This document shows, one piece after another, positions 9,585 through 20,600 of a stretch of DNA of 64,000 bases. Every line of letters begins with the position of its first letter. The stretch's first letter is position 1. The stretch spans positions 3,079,914 through 3,143,913 of the forward strand of contig QXEO01000464.1 of NCBI GenBank assembly GCA_007115705.1, written 5' to 3'. A model generated the notes under the pieces. The model was not told the origin of the DNA. It did no database searches and saw only the letters and a list, made by a program, of their open reading frames with translations. The position numbers and the translations under genes were made by a program. Source of the DNA: Dactylis glomerata (Eukaryota; Streptophyta; Magnoliopsida; Poales; Poaceae).

Positions 9585-11810
9585 TTGAGAGCAAAGATGT
9601 CGGCTAGGGGATTAGTGCACAATGACACTTTTATATTCGATGGCACAAATTATGATACTTGGAGAATTCGCATGCTTAATTATTTTTGGGTCATGGACCC
9701 AAATATAGAGCAAATTGTAGATATAGGTTTTTCTCCTCCTAAGGATCCCACAAATCTATCTTTAGAGGATGAGAAGAACTCTTATCTCAATGCTCAATCT
9801 ATTAATGTCTTATCCAATGTTGTGAGCATTGTAGTTGTGATGTCCATTATGCCTTTTCAGAATGCTCATGAGTTATGGACAAAGCTTCAAGAAAAATATG
9901 ATGTGTCCAAGTTTATTGAGGATGAGTGTATTCCTTCCACTTCTAGCCGTGATGAACTTTCTTCCACTTCACCGATGTGTGGCAAGACACAAGGTAATGA
10001 CATGGTGAGTGGTGATGGAAATTGCAATGTTGATAGTGAGCTTACTTTTGATAATCATTCATCTCGATCTCATTGCAATGCTTCATCTTTGGACTTAAAC
10101 ACTTGTAGCCCCATAAATGTTTTACATGCTTGTGTTGATAGTCCTGGCATATCATGTGTAAATTTCTTGAATAAATCTCATGATGATATGCTTGCTTTAT
10201 CTTGTTTCCATGATACAAATGCTTCTATTTCCTCTAGTATTTGTGATGCTAACCATATAGAGGAAACCGAAGAGTCTTTGGGCCAAGACAAGGTCTTGAA
10301 TGGAGCTTCAAGTATTTCTTCATCTTCTTCTTCTCACGGTTCCCACATATGCCTTATGGCTAGGTCTTCAAATCATAATGATGTTGAGGACAATAGTGAG
10401 GATGAGGAAAATGAAGAAGACTATATTGAGTATTTAAACAAGAAGGGTAAGGTGGTCTTTGATGCTTTGCATAACCATAAAAATGTTTTGCCCAACTTCT
10501 TTGAAATCATGAGTTGTGCTATTAAGAGCACGAAACTCATTAAGATGAAGGAAGAACAAATTGATAAAATGTTTTCTCTTGAGCGTGAGTATGCCAATGA
10601 TATCCATGATTTAAAATATGCTCTAGAGAAAGAGCAAGAGCTTCGGGTTTCTCTTGAGGAGAAGCTTGAATCCATTGAGGAGTCATGTAATGAAATTATT
10701 TCTAAACTCACTAAAGAATATGACCTTGCTCTTGCCAAGTTGTCTTATCCTATTGCTCATGATAATGATGCTTGTGCTACTAACTCTATTTCTTGTGAAG
10801 CATCTATTGTGAAGGAGAATGTTGAGCTAAGGTCTCAACTTGAATTACTAACTAGCAAGTATGGGAAATTGGAAGAAAGTCATGAAAAGCTATCTAGCTC
10901 TAATGAGGATCTTTTAGTGTCTCATGCTCGCCTAAAGTTAGCTCATGAGGCTATATCTATAAAGGTAACATCTTGTGAGCCTCATGTGGACACTAGCACT
11001 ATTTCTTAAAATGCTATATTGACATGTGCTAGTCCTAGTAATTCATCCACTCATACTATTGCTACATCTAGTGATGAATTCCCCTCCTTGCCTTGTTGCT
11101 CTAACCATGTAGCCTCTACTTCCACTAGTACTTGTGTTGTCACTAACCATGTAGAGAAAATCAAAGAGCTCAAGGCCCAAGTTACTTCATTGAAGAAAGA
11201 CTTGGAAAATTGTCATAAAGGGAAGTTCACACTCAACAAGATCTTGAGTGTGCAAAAATCCCCCAATGACAAGAGTGGACTTGGATTCAAATCCAATAAC
11301 AAGAACAAGTCCAAGATAAACAAGAAGAAGAAGGGCCAAGAACAAGTCAAGAATTTGGCAAAGATTGTTTGCTTCAAGTGCAAAATTGAAGGGCACCATG
11401 TTAGATCTTGTCCTTTGAAGAAGAAGCCTCTTAGTGAGAAGCAACAAGGGAAGCGGCCTCAAGTTCAAGGCCATGCTCAACCTCGTGTTGCAGAAAGGTC
11501 ACTTCCCAAGAAAAATCGAGCTAATGCTCCCCTTGTGGAGAAATCAAGTGAGAAGAAGGTGAAGAAAAGAACTTGCTACATATGCCACGAGAAGGGTCAC
11601 CTATCTTCTTCATGCACTAGTGGTAACTCATCCAACCCTATCTTAATTGAAGATGCTTATTCACTTTGCAAGGATAAGGTTGGCAATGTGTTTGCCAAAT
11701 TTGTTGGCGCTCAAAGTGGTGTCAAGAAAACAACCATTTGGGTTGCCAAACCTATTGTTTCTAACCTCTTAGGACCCAACTTGGTTGGGGACCAACAAGC
11801 CATTACTTAA
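9585..11810 (+). pseudogene. gag: SIRE-like Copia Gag with one in-frame stop
   Basis: A single plus-strand frame runs from ATG 9585 to TAA 11808-11810 (742 codons), broken by a TAA at 11007-11009. The N-terminus (FDGTNYDTWRIRMLNYF, then HELWTKLQEKYD) is the Copia capsid domain. It normally continues with the rest of the capsid but here jumps to a Ser- and acid-rich middle region, so an internal part seems lost. Residues around 310-470 form a Glu/Lys-rich coiled coil. The part after the stop carries two CCHC zinc knuckles, CFKCKIEGHHVRSC and CYICHEKGHLSSSC, for RNA packaging. Frames before and after the stop are identical, so a single substitution explains the break. No protease follows. A second in-frame ATG at 9597 is also possible. 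Confidence 0.8.
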
Positions 11811-13690
11811 ACAATAGGTGTTGTTGGAGGGCATTGGAGACTTGGCTATATCATGAAGAATTAAGGGATCTTCATCAATTATATTTTCTCAAGTCAAGTC
11901 AATTAGATTCTCTTGTTTCTATCATATATCCAATGTTCCTCCTTGTGGTAACATGCACTCAACTCATCTACATTGAAAGTTACTCGCCCCTTTGCATGTG
12001 TTGGGTTTTGTACCTTGCATGTGTTTGTATATGTTGTGCTTCCTACTTGCTTTATTTTGAGTAATCAAGTATGTGCATGTTGGGTTGCACACCATGTACG
12101 GTTGTTCTTGTTGAGCCTATTGCATATTGTTTATATCTTGTTGGCTCTTGTGAGAGATTAATGGACCATCCCATTTTGGGGAGTGATATGCTTTGCACTT
12201 CACAATCCTAAAAATGTGTGTACATGAGGAATACCACTTAGTGTTAATATTTAAAGATTATCTAGTCTCTATGTGGTATGTCATTCTCATGAGAAATTCA
12301 AATTCTATAATGTCCATTAATCATCTTGTTGGATTTTATTTGCCTCTTATGAAAAATAAATGTTTTATCACATTATGGGGGAGTAATATGCTTTATGCAT
12401 ACTACAAACCAATATAATGTGTATATTTGAGGTTGTGTCACATAGTGTTGATATTGTAAATTATCTTACTTCTATGTGGCATGTTTTCTCAAACAAATTC
12501 CAATTTGCCAAATTATTTTATTGCTCTTGTTTTGGATCTGGTTTGTGAGATACTTTCTTGATAGGGTTTTCCTAAAATGTGGAATGCTACATCAAAGTTG
12601 GAAAACCATTAGCTTCAAGTTATCTTAATCATTGCTTTGCATGATTGTTTAACTATTTGAGTCTATCAAGAATATCTTCTTTAGCATGGTGATTAATTCT
12701 TATCCTTCTCCGTATGCATCTTTGTTGTGAAGATGATCTTAGATTTATATGTAAACTACCACCGGGAAATAAATCCAAATACCTCTTGTTCTTGGACAAT
12801 TGGTACTATATCATGTGGCACATGTATATTGATCATCTTTACATTGGCTATTGCTTTTAATTGCCTTATCTCTAGCCAAAAATGTATTTGTTTTAGCTCC
12901 CATTGTCTTCCATGACTTTTGTTATCCCATTTGATTTTGTTGAACTTGTTTTGTGTTATTAATATGTAGGTAGATGTGATGATCCCACTTGTGTGTACTT
13001 TGTATTCAAATGCAAAATCATAAATAATGCACTAACTTTGGGGAGCTCTCCTATATTTGTTATAACACACTCTTTGTGCTTATTTCAATTGGTATTGGTT
13101 TTTTGTTGGAAGACAAATCTTTTCTTTTTGGTACTTAGTGTGCCATCATAAAAAGTGTGGAGAGTTTGGTTTGTTTATTTGAACCTTGCTCTCTTTGGGA
13201 GTTGGTGATCTCATTCCTTATTATTTATTTCTTACTCTTAAAATGAGATATGTCTTTGAGCATGTGTGTTTTAGTTATGTTTTATGCTCATTGGCTTTTG
13301 CTTGGTTCACTAGTTGGACTTTGGAGTCAATCTGTGTTGATTTGATTCTTTGATATAATTTGGACAACCTTTTGTAGCTTCACAATTTTGTGTGCTCGCC
13401 TGTCCTTCTTGGTGTTTTGTCCAAATCGTATCTCCTTTGGCTCTTGAAAGTCATGTGCATGCATATTTACTAAATGTATACTTTATGGCATGCTTTGCTT
13501 TCTTTGATCAAATATATAGGAGAAGCTCCATCAAATCCTAAATCAGCTAAGATGTGCATGAAATTCAATTTCATATATATATATGCACATATTTATGTGG
13601 ACTTTATCCTATATGTTGTAGTTTCTAACTACTTTGGACCCAATGAGTTTAGGGACCATCTTGTACTTGAACTTTGTTTTAGGTACATGG
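11811..13690 (+). other. noncoding 3' region of the SIRE-like element
   Basis: AT-rich sequence with only short frames, occupying the place where pol should be. It contains a diverged direct repeat of about 138 bp with a 200 bp period (12178-12315 and 12377-12515), each copy starting with GGGGAGT(A/G)ATATGCTTT. Similar purine-rich GGGGGAG blocks are common upstream of 3' LTRs in this lineage. Confidence 0.5.
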
Positions 13691-14073
13691 AGACACGAAG
13701 GAAGCAATGACCCCAAGCCAACAAAAGCTACCCGAGAAGCCTTAACTCTTCAAGACCTCAATTGCAAGCTGATAACCTTCTAACTCTCATAGAATCTTTT
13801 TGGACATACTAGATAGCCTAACCCCGCTAACCTTAAAGATGTCCCGACGAGGCTTTGACAAGGTACTTTCAGCAACACCAACTCTTCAGCCATCAACTTC
13901 AGCAAATGAAGACGATCTACACCTTTGGCAAAGGCTAGTCTTCAAGGCAACTCAGAGTATCATCAGTGAGTTGGAAGAGCAATCGTTGAAGCCTAACTCT
14001 AACTTAGTCTTATCACCTCTTACTACTATGCTTAGGAATCTCAGGACGAGATTCTGTTTAAGAGGGGAAGAGC
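13691..14073 (+). mobile_element. 3' internal end of a chromovirus-like Gypsy element
   Basis: The last bases (CAGGACGAGATTCTG at about 14043, then a purine tract AGAGGGGAAGAG at about 14061-14072) parallel the pol-LTR junction at 34085-34116, where CGGGACGAGATTCTT and AAGGGGGGAAGG precede the LTR. No coding domain is recognisable upstream, so the element is either non-autonomous or mostly lost. The left border with the SIRE-like element is not exact. Confidence 0.5.
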
Positions 14074-15615
14074 TGTAACACCCTACTTTTTGTAACTCTA
14101 TTTAAGCTGAGTTTGGTAATGCAAAAATTAGGGCCAACAAAAACTTTTTGTGCTAAATTAGATTTACTGGGATCTATTGCATGTTTGCCTTGCTATTGTG
14201 CAAATTATGTCTGCAAGAGTGTAGTTTGGAGAATAAGTTTGTGGACCAACTCAATCTTTGTATTCTTGTGATCAGGCCATCTTTTGTGCTACAAGACTTT
14301 TTCTCGAAATAAAGTACCTTGGCACCTCCTTTATTTTCAAAATGTTTTATAGTTTAAAAATAGGAGCCAAGACCATTTCCAAAACAAGGCCTTTACCAAA
14401 ACTAGTATTTACAAAACAACAGGGATATAGTGTTGTGATCCCACTATTTTATAACCCTTTGACAAATGGTTTTCAAACACCTTTGAGAAAACTTGGTAAA
14501 GGTGATGTTTATGTCTCCACTATTTTTTGAAATTATTTTACAAAAGCTTTTCTCTCTTATTTGAAACTATTTTCAACTTCACCATGGCATGAGCATTATT
14601 GGGCACTTTTTCAACCATTGTTTATAGTGATGCTTAACTAGTTGCTAATGATTAACTATGTGTGATAAGTTGACTTTGGGTAACTCTGTTTGACCTTGAT
14701 TGAGTTTCTTGCATGTGGCTATGATCTACAAGTAGGCTTGTGGCACAATCTATCCAAAGCACATCAAGTTGTATAATGGCCAGTGGGGATATGCTTACAA
14801 AATATTTTCATATTATTTTCCAAATAAAACCCTTTCTAAATATTTTCTTCTTTATAAAATCTAAAACTCCATTTCTTATGAAAGGAGTATTTACTTTCAA
14901 AACACAAGACTGCCAAGAATTAGAAATGAAGTTCACTCTTTATGAGCACTCATTTCTTGTTTACAAATCTCTTTTATAAAAATTAATTTCACAACCTTTT
15001 TTCCTATTTTCAAAGATAGCAGAAATGGGGAGAATACCCCTTTGGTATTATTCTTGTCTATGAAAATCATGGGAATGGCAACTATGCCACTTCCTGCACC
15101 TTATTATATCAAATGATTTTGAGAAAATTCTACAAAAGCATCATTTTGCAAGTGAAACCTTTTGACTCAAAACCCTACTTGTTTCCTATTTTGGCTATGA
15201 GGCTATTTCAAAGTGTTACCAAAATATTTTGAATTCCTTTCTCCAATAAAAATAGGAAATGTGACTGACATGGTTATCATGCCATTCCCATCAAAAATAT
15301 TTCTCATCAAATTATTCTCTTTATTCCATTTTCCTTTTCTTTCTCTAAAGTGCATGCAAGGGTACGCATGCCATTTCTTGCTCTTATTGCATCTCTTAAA
15401 TTTGGGGAAAGCTTAGTGATGCAAGTAAAACATTTTGACCCCAAAATATTATCTTGCTACTTTCAAAAATTTCCTAGGCTAGTTCAAATGAATTTCATTC
15501 AAAATTGGATCAACTCACGTAAGGTGATAAAATCTAATGCCAACCAAATCCTTATTCTAATGGCATCATCTCTACACTAATCCCACCTCTCTGACCATGC
15601 CAGCACCTCCCCTTC
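14074..15615 (+). repeat. chromovirus-like LTR, part 1 (split by the Tat element)
   Basis: It starts TGTAACACC directly after a polypurine tract, the typical LTR start of the Tekay/Del chromoviruses. It is AT-rich, with no frames of interest. The last five bases, CCTTC (15611-15615), are the target-site copy of the Tat insertion, and the LTR resumes at 30709. By eye it is related in its start only, not in its body, to the LTR at 34117. Confidence 0.6.
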
Positions 15616-16542
15616 TGTCGTCGTGGTGAAACAACATATGCCATAGGATGGCTTAAATGGGGTCCGAGCTAGATGCTGGTGGATTCGGGAGAGGGGAACG
15701 AGCTAAAAAGCACGACAGAAAGAGACACTGATCTACCCAGGTTCGGGGCTCTTGTAAGGAGATAACACCCCTACTCCTGCTCTACTGGTGATATATTTGA
15801 GTCGATGTAGTACACAACAATGGTGCTTCCAAGCTCTCTGCTAGAGAAGGAAGATGAACTGCTAAGTGTAGGAACACAGAGTGACCAACCCTTGCTAGGG
15901 CTCCCTGTGCCACCTTATATAGTGGTGGCCAGGGTTACAACGGTCATACGTAGCCAGGAGACACTGGCTACACTCCAAACAGGAGCTGGTGACGATGGCA
16001 GAGACCCTTGACTTTGCCCCTGATTGCTCTCGAGGGGACGCCATATCCCTGTACCTTGTACCTCTTGAACTGTGACCTTACCTCTGTGAGGTAAGCTCTA
16101 TACTTGTGCACAGTGAGGGTTGGTAGACCACCACTGTGCACCCTGCCATCCCACTCTGCTACCATGCTTGGATGTTTTCTTCCTTGATTGTAGGGATGTG
16201 ACACATTAGCTGACTTCTGTATTCCGGATAAGACCGTTGGCCATACCCCGGACCTATATGCCGGACCAACGACCTATGAAGGTCGGGTAATCCGGCCTCC
16301 CCTGCTCCTGCACAACACACCAAATGGTTAGGCCGGCATATCTAAGTATATGCCGGCACATATATACCAGTATTCCGACTATACCGGCATATCCAAGTAT
16401 CAGTCGGGATACACACATATTCCGGCCAACCCGATGCTCTTATATTCCGGCCAGGCCCTTCCTTGATAACCCAGCATAAAGTCAACCATAGACTTTGTAT
16501 CTTTCTAGTCTCTTGACCCTACCGGGGGTCATCCCCCCGACA
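15616..16542 (-). repeat. 3' LTR of the Tat element
   Basis: 927 bp, beginning TGTCG and ending CGACA in window orientation (also TG...CA on its own strand). It differs from 29777-30703 at about five positions (for example ctatacttg against ctgtacttat near 16095, and cccagcat against cccggcat near 16471). The sequence just inside it, TTCGGGGACTAG on the minus strand (about 16543-16554), is a plausible polypurine tract. Short frames in it, such as 15820-16011, recur in the other LTR and are not genes. Confidence 0.95.
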
Positions 16543-17016
16543 CTAGTCCCCGAAGCTGCCGAGGTTCCCCAGTCATAACTGTGGAGCCTTGACAGGTTCA
16601 ACATATCTTCTTTTCATTATACTCTGGTTCTCCGGTATATCCCGACGATCGGATTATATGCCGGGACATCCGCACCTATCCCGGCCGCTGTTACTTCTCC
16701 AAATGTTATTCCGGATAGTCCCGAGGGGTATTCCGGACGGAACATATGCATCGGGCAGTTATTCCGACATATATACGAGTCTTCCTCGAGAAGCCACGCC
16801 TGACTGTTTGCATCGAAACTTGAAACTTCCCTGTCACTTCGAACGGTCACACGATGTGACGGTTCACAGTGCAATTACTCCTCGCCATCATGGCGTCATG
16901 GCACGGTTACAGGAACCGCCGCCCCACTCCGTGCCGCCACGTGGCGCCTCGCCGCAGAAACGGTCGGGGGAGTGGAGCACTATCCTCCCCACGACCCCCA
17001 CGACCGGCCTCCTTGG

Positions 17017-17024
17017 TATAAATA
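17017..17024 (+). promoter_or_regulatory. TATA box of the antisense gene
   Basis: TATAAATA, followed by a GC-rich leader. It lies about 610 bases before the first coding ATG and outside the LTR, so the antisense gene appears to have its own promoter. Transcription would start near 17050. Confidence 0.6.
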
Positions 17025-17049
17025 CGGGGTGGGGGTAACTTATTCTTTT

Positions 17050-17626
17050 TTACCCCCGCCACAGTGCCTTCTTCCTCAGATCCTCTGCCCCTCGCGCTTC
17101 GCCGCCGGACCAAGAAACCGAGAAGGGAAGCTGCCGCCGTCGTCCACCTGCACGCCGGCGCCTCCGCTTGCCGACGTCCGGCGTCATCGTCGACGACGCC
17201 GCCGCCGCCTCTTCTCCCCGCAGCCTTGCAGGGAGATTGGATCTTCCTCTGCACACTTGCCGCCGCCGCTCCATCGCCGTAGGCCAAGCTCCGGTGAGTT
17301 CCTCTTCCTCTGTTCTTCCTTTCCCTGCTCTTCTGCAACTAGGCTGCGGTAGCCTCACTGGTTTGTATCCATGCTAGTTCCTTTGCTGGATATTTCGTTG
17401 CTTCGATTAGCATTGCTAGCAGTGTTTCGTAACAGCTCACAGGTGTTCATCTTTAGGAGTTTTACCCTTATTTGTTTCCTATTTTAACTGTCTCGGTAGA
17501 TCTTTTTATCTCTGCTAACATTGGTGAGGGCGGTATGCCGGAGAGACTAACCTCCCTCTTTTCTCCGGCCTTGATAGGAATAACATCACGGGACTCCGGC
17601 TCTCACGCCTTGTCCCGGCCACTAAG
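17050..17626 (+). promoter_or_regulatory. 5' UTR of the antisense gene, with a probable intron
   Basis: A C- and pyrimidine-rich leader runs to a consensus donor CCG|GTGAGT at 17294, followed by T-rich sequence and an acceptor TTGATAG at 17577. Removing 17294-17577 leaves a leader of about 290 bases. Open frames across here (for example 16972-17352) have no domain and are taken as chance. Confidence 0.45.
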
Positions 17627-20600
17627 ATGGCATCTTCAAGCATGACGGGTACCTCAGCCTCTGAGGAAGATACCTCGGCCCGAGCCCAAGGGCGCTCCGG
17701 CTGGGAGGGGTCAGAGGTTACTCCGGCCGACATATCCTGGGTCACCTCCACCAGGAGAGTCCCGGAGGGCGTAGCATGCCGGCTACCAGCAGGGGAAACT
17801 GTGCCGGCACCTGAACCTGGCGAACGCGTCGTCTTCATCGCCCACTTCGAGCGGGGTTTCGGGCTGCCGGCATCGGACTTCTTCCGGGACTTACTCAACA
17901 CCTACGACCTACAACCTCATCATATCCCGGCCAACGCCGTGATGATCCTCTCCGCCTTCGCTGCTTTTTGCGAGGGCTATGCCGGCATCGAGCCCCTCAC
18001 CCAAGGGTGGGCGAAATACTTCCAACTGTGGAAGCAAGTCATCCAGGAGCCGCCCCGGAGCAAGGACGACCCGCCGGAGACGGCCCAGGAAAAGAAGGAC
18101 CGCCCCATGACCCTTTGCGGCGCGGCCACCATCATGTCCCGGAAGGGCTCGGACTTCCCCAAGGTGGAGCTCCTGGAATCTTGCAAGAAGTGGCAGAAAA
18201 GCTTCTTCTACGTCAAGAACACCACCGACGAGGATCTGCTCAACCTGCCGCCATTTGTGGACGAGCCACCCTTGGCTATGACGAATTGGACCTACAACCC
18301 GAAGAACTCGGTGATGCCGGTGAATGCGCTTCACCGGGTTAAGGGCGAGCTCCGGGATGCCGGTCTTACTCCTCAGGACCTGGTGGCCTGCTATATAAGC
18401 CGGCGCGTCTCCCCTCTGCAGCGCCGGTCGCACAAGATCTGCCAGATGAGCGGGCCAATGGACCCCACCCGGCACTCCACACACGAGCTGACTCCGGCCG
18501 ACATTCTGCGCCGGATTAAGGATGTCTGCAAGTCCTCTCAGGCCACTTTTGCCTGGGGGCTAGAACCATACAGCCGGGATAGGCCCGCCCCAACGGTAAA
18601 CCATCTTATCCGATACATAAAGTCCATGTCCGGCACATAGATACTTAAGCCGACACATGTCTATTTGCCGACACATGTCTATTTGCCGGCACATAGATAT
18701 TTAAGCCGACACATGTCTATTTCCTTGTCTGAATACTTGACTTTGCTGTTTATACAGAAATTCAGCTTCCAAGCCATGGAGAACTCCCGGATCAAGATCG
18801 CGGCGGACCGCACTGTTGCGGATGTTGAAGATCCGGATCATTGGGATAAACTACCCAGGAGCACCCGCGCCGCAGCTGCCATGGGTAAGAGCTCTTCATC
18901 CCGGCATTATACTCAAGACCGGAGTGAGATTGATTCTGACGAGGAGATCCTGCTGTACTATGACCCGATGCCACTTGCATATGCCTTTCCAGAAACACCT
19001 ATTGCTTACGAGTTTCCAATGCCGTCCTCAGCTATCCCGGACAATATGGTTATCGATGCCGCGCCTCTGAACCAGGGACCTCCTTCCACTGGCGGACGTG
19101 CCGGCCGGAAGCGAGGGGTGAAGCCCCAGCCCGACACACCCCAGAAGCCGAAGAGGCAGAAGGTCGGCGTGCCTATACCGAAGAAACAGAGGCCAGTTGC
19201 CTCGGGGTAAATCTCGATCTCTTCTCATTGTTTCATTTCCGATATATCTCATGCCCAGCTTATTGACTTGGTGTTTTTCTTTCTTTCAGAGCTCCTCTTG
19301 CGCCGGAACAAGCTTCTGGCTCGAGCGGCGACCCGAAGGTTTCCAAGCCCGCGGCCCCTGCTACCTCCGACATTCCCTCTGCTAGTCACACGACCTCACC
19401 GGCGCCGGCATCTTCGCCTGCGCCCGACAAGACCACCTCCCCGGCGAAGGACGATCCTCCGCCGGAACAAGACACCTCTGCCCCCGACGTCCACATGGAC
19501 TCGGGGGCTCAACAGGAACCTCCGGCTCCTGATGTCCACATGGACACAGGAGCCCACCAAGAAGCCCCAGACTCCGGCGCGCCCACCAGCGATGCCGGCA
19601 CAACCAAAGACGCCGGCGCAAGCGACACGAGCGCCGGCATAGATCTTAAAGGAAAGGGCCCTGCTGTGCCGGAAGTCCAGACTATTCCGGATCCTGCTCC
19701 TGCTGGCCAAGATGCACCGGCCGCGTCGGAACAGCCTGCACCCAAGACTCCTTCTGCTGAAACGACTCCTGCACCGGCCAAGACCTCGGTCCCGGACAAG
19801 ACCTCTGCCCCGGTCTGGTCCGGCACTCTCAAGGTCCAGAAGACCAAGTCCGGCACACCATCTGCCGCCACTGCTCCTCCTAAAGCAGCGTCCCGGACCA
19901 GCTCTGCCCTGGCCCTGCACCTTGGCAGGGCAGCAGCCCGGCCTGGCTACCGGCGCAACTTCTTCGACACGCCAGAACTTGAGGGCATCGTCCCCCTGGT
20001 GACGAAGAGTGACCAAAGCCTCGGGTCTCTCACGGAGCATTGCACCAAGTGGAACGACGCTGGCAGCATGGACACCGCGGACTCCAGCAGCAAGAAGAAG
20101 GCCGAAGCCGCGGCTACTGGCAGCCCAGCAGATATCCTGGCCGCGAAGCCCCTACCGATCGCCTGCGAGCTCCTCAGCCTCCAGCAGAGACTTCACCGAT
20201 TGGCCGATGCCACCAACGTAAGTCCTCTCTATTTACACACATATCCCCAGTCCCCGAAAATGTCGGCTGTCCGGGATACGGACATCCGGGATTTTCCAAT
20301 AGCCTTTTAGCTAGCTTCTTTTGAATTAACTGCCGACATATGAGCTCGATCCGAGCTTCAAATCCTAGTCACCAAGAGCCGGGATAGGTGCGCAGCACCT
20401 GTGCCGGGTCTTTAACAATTTCACATCTCAATTATCTTTCAAATCCTCTTGACCGAGATATAAGCTCGTTTCGAGCTTCAAATCCTAGTCACCGAGGGCC
20501 GGGATAGGTGCGCAGCACCTGTGCCGGGTCTTCAGAAGAATGATCACTTGATAGAATCTTCAACTTAATTTCCATGCCAAATTTCTGTGCTGATATTTTA

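Larger units (their letters stand above)
7378..13690 (+). mobile_element. SIRE/Maximus-like Copia element, gag-only, 3' truncated
   Basis: The element begins with a 2165 bp LTR (TGAAAGATC at 7378 to CCTTTCA at 9542), followed by a primer-binding site complementary to initiator tRNA-Met and a long gag frame. Gag is followed not by protease, integrase and RT but by about 1.9 kb of AT-rich noncoding sequence, as in non-autonomous SIRE-type elements. No second LTR was found. The right border is uncertain: by about 13690 the sequence changes character, and by 14060 it is the end of a different, chromovirus-like element. The element probably depended on proteins from an autonomous relative. Confidence 0.75.

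Noticed and set aside
15820..16204. Two short frames identical in both Tat LTRs (also 29981-30365)
   Set aside because: Identity is due to the LTRs being copies; no domain and no conserved start context.
16972..17377. Pro/Arg-rich frames upstream of the antisense gene
   Set aside because: They overlap the predicted 5' UTR, are open in several frames at once and contain a consensus splice donor; treated as leader.
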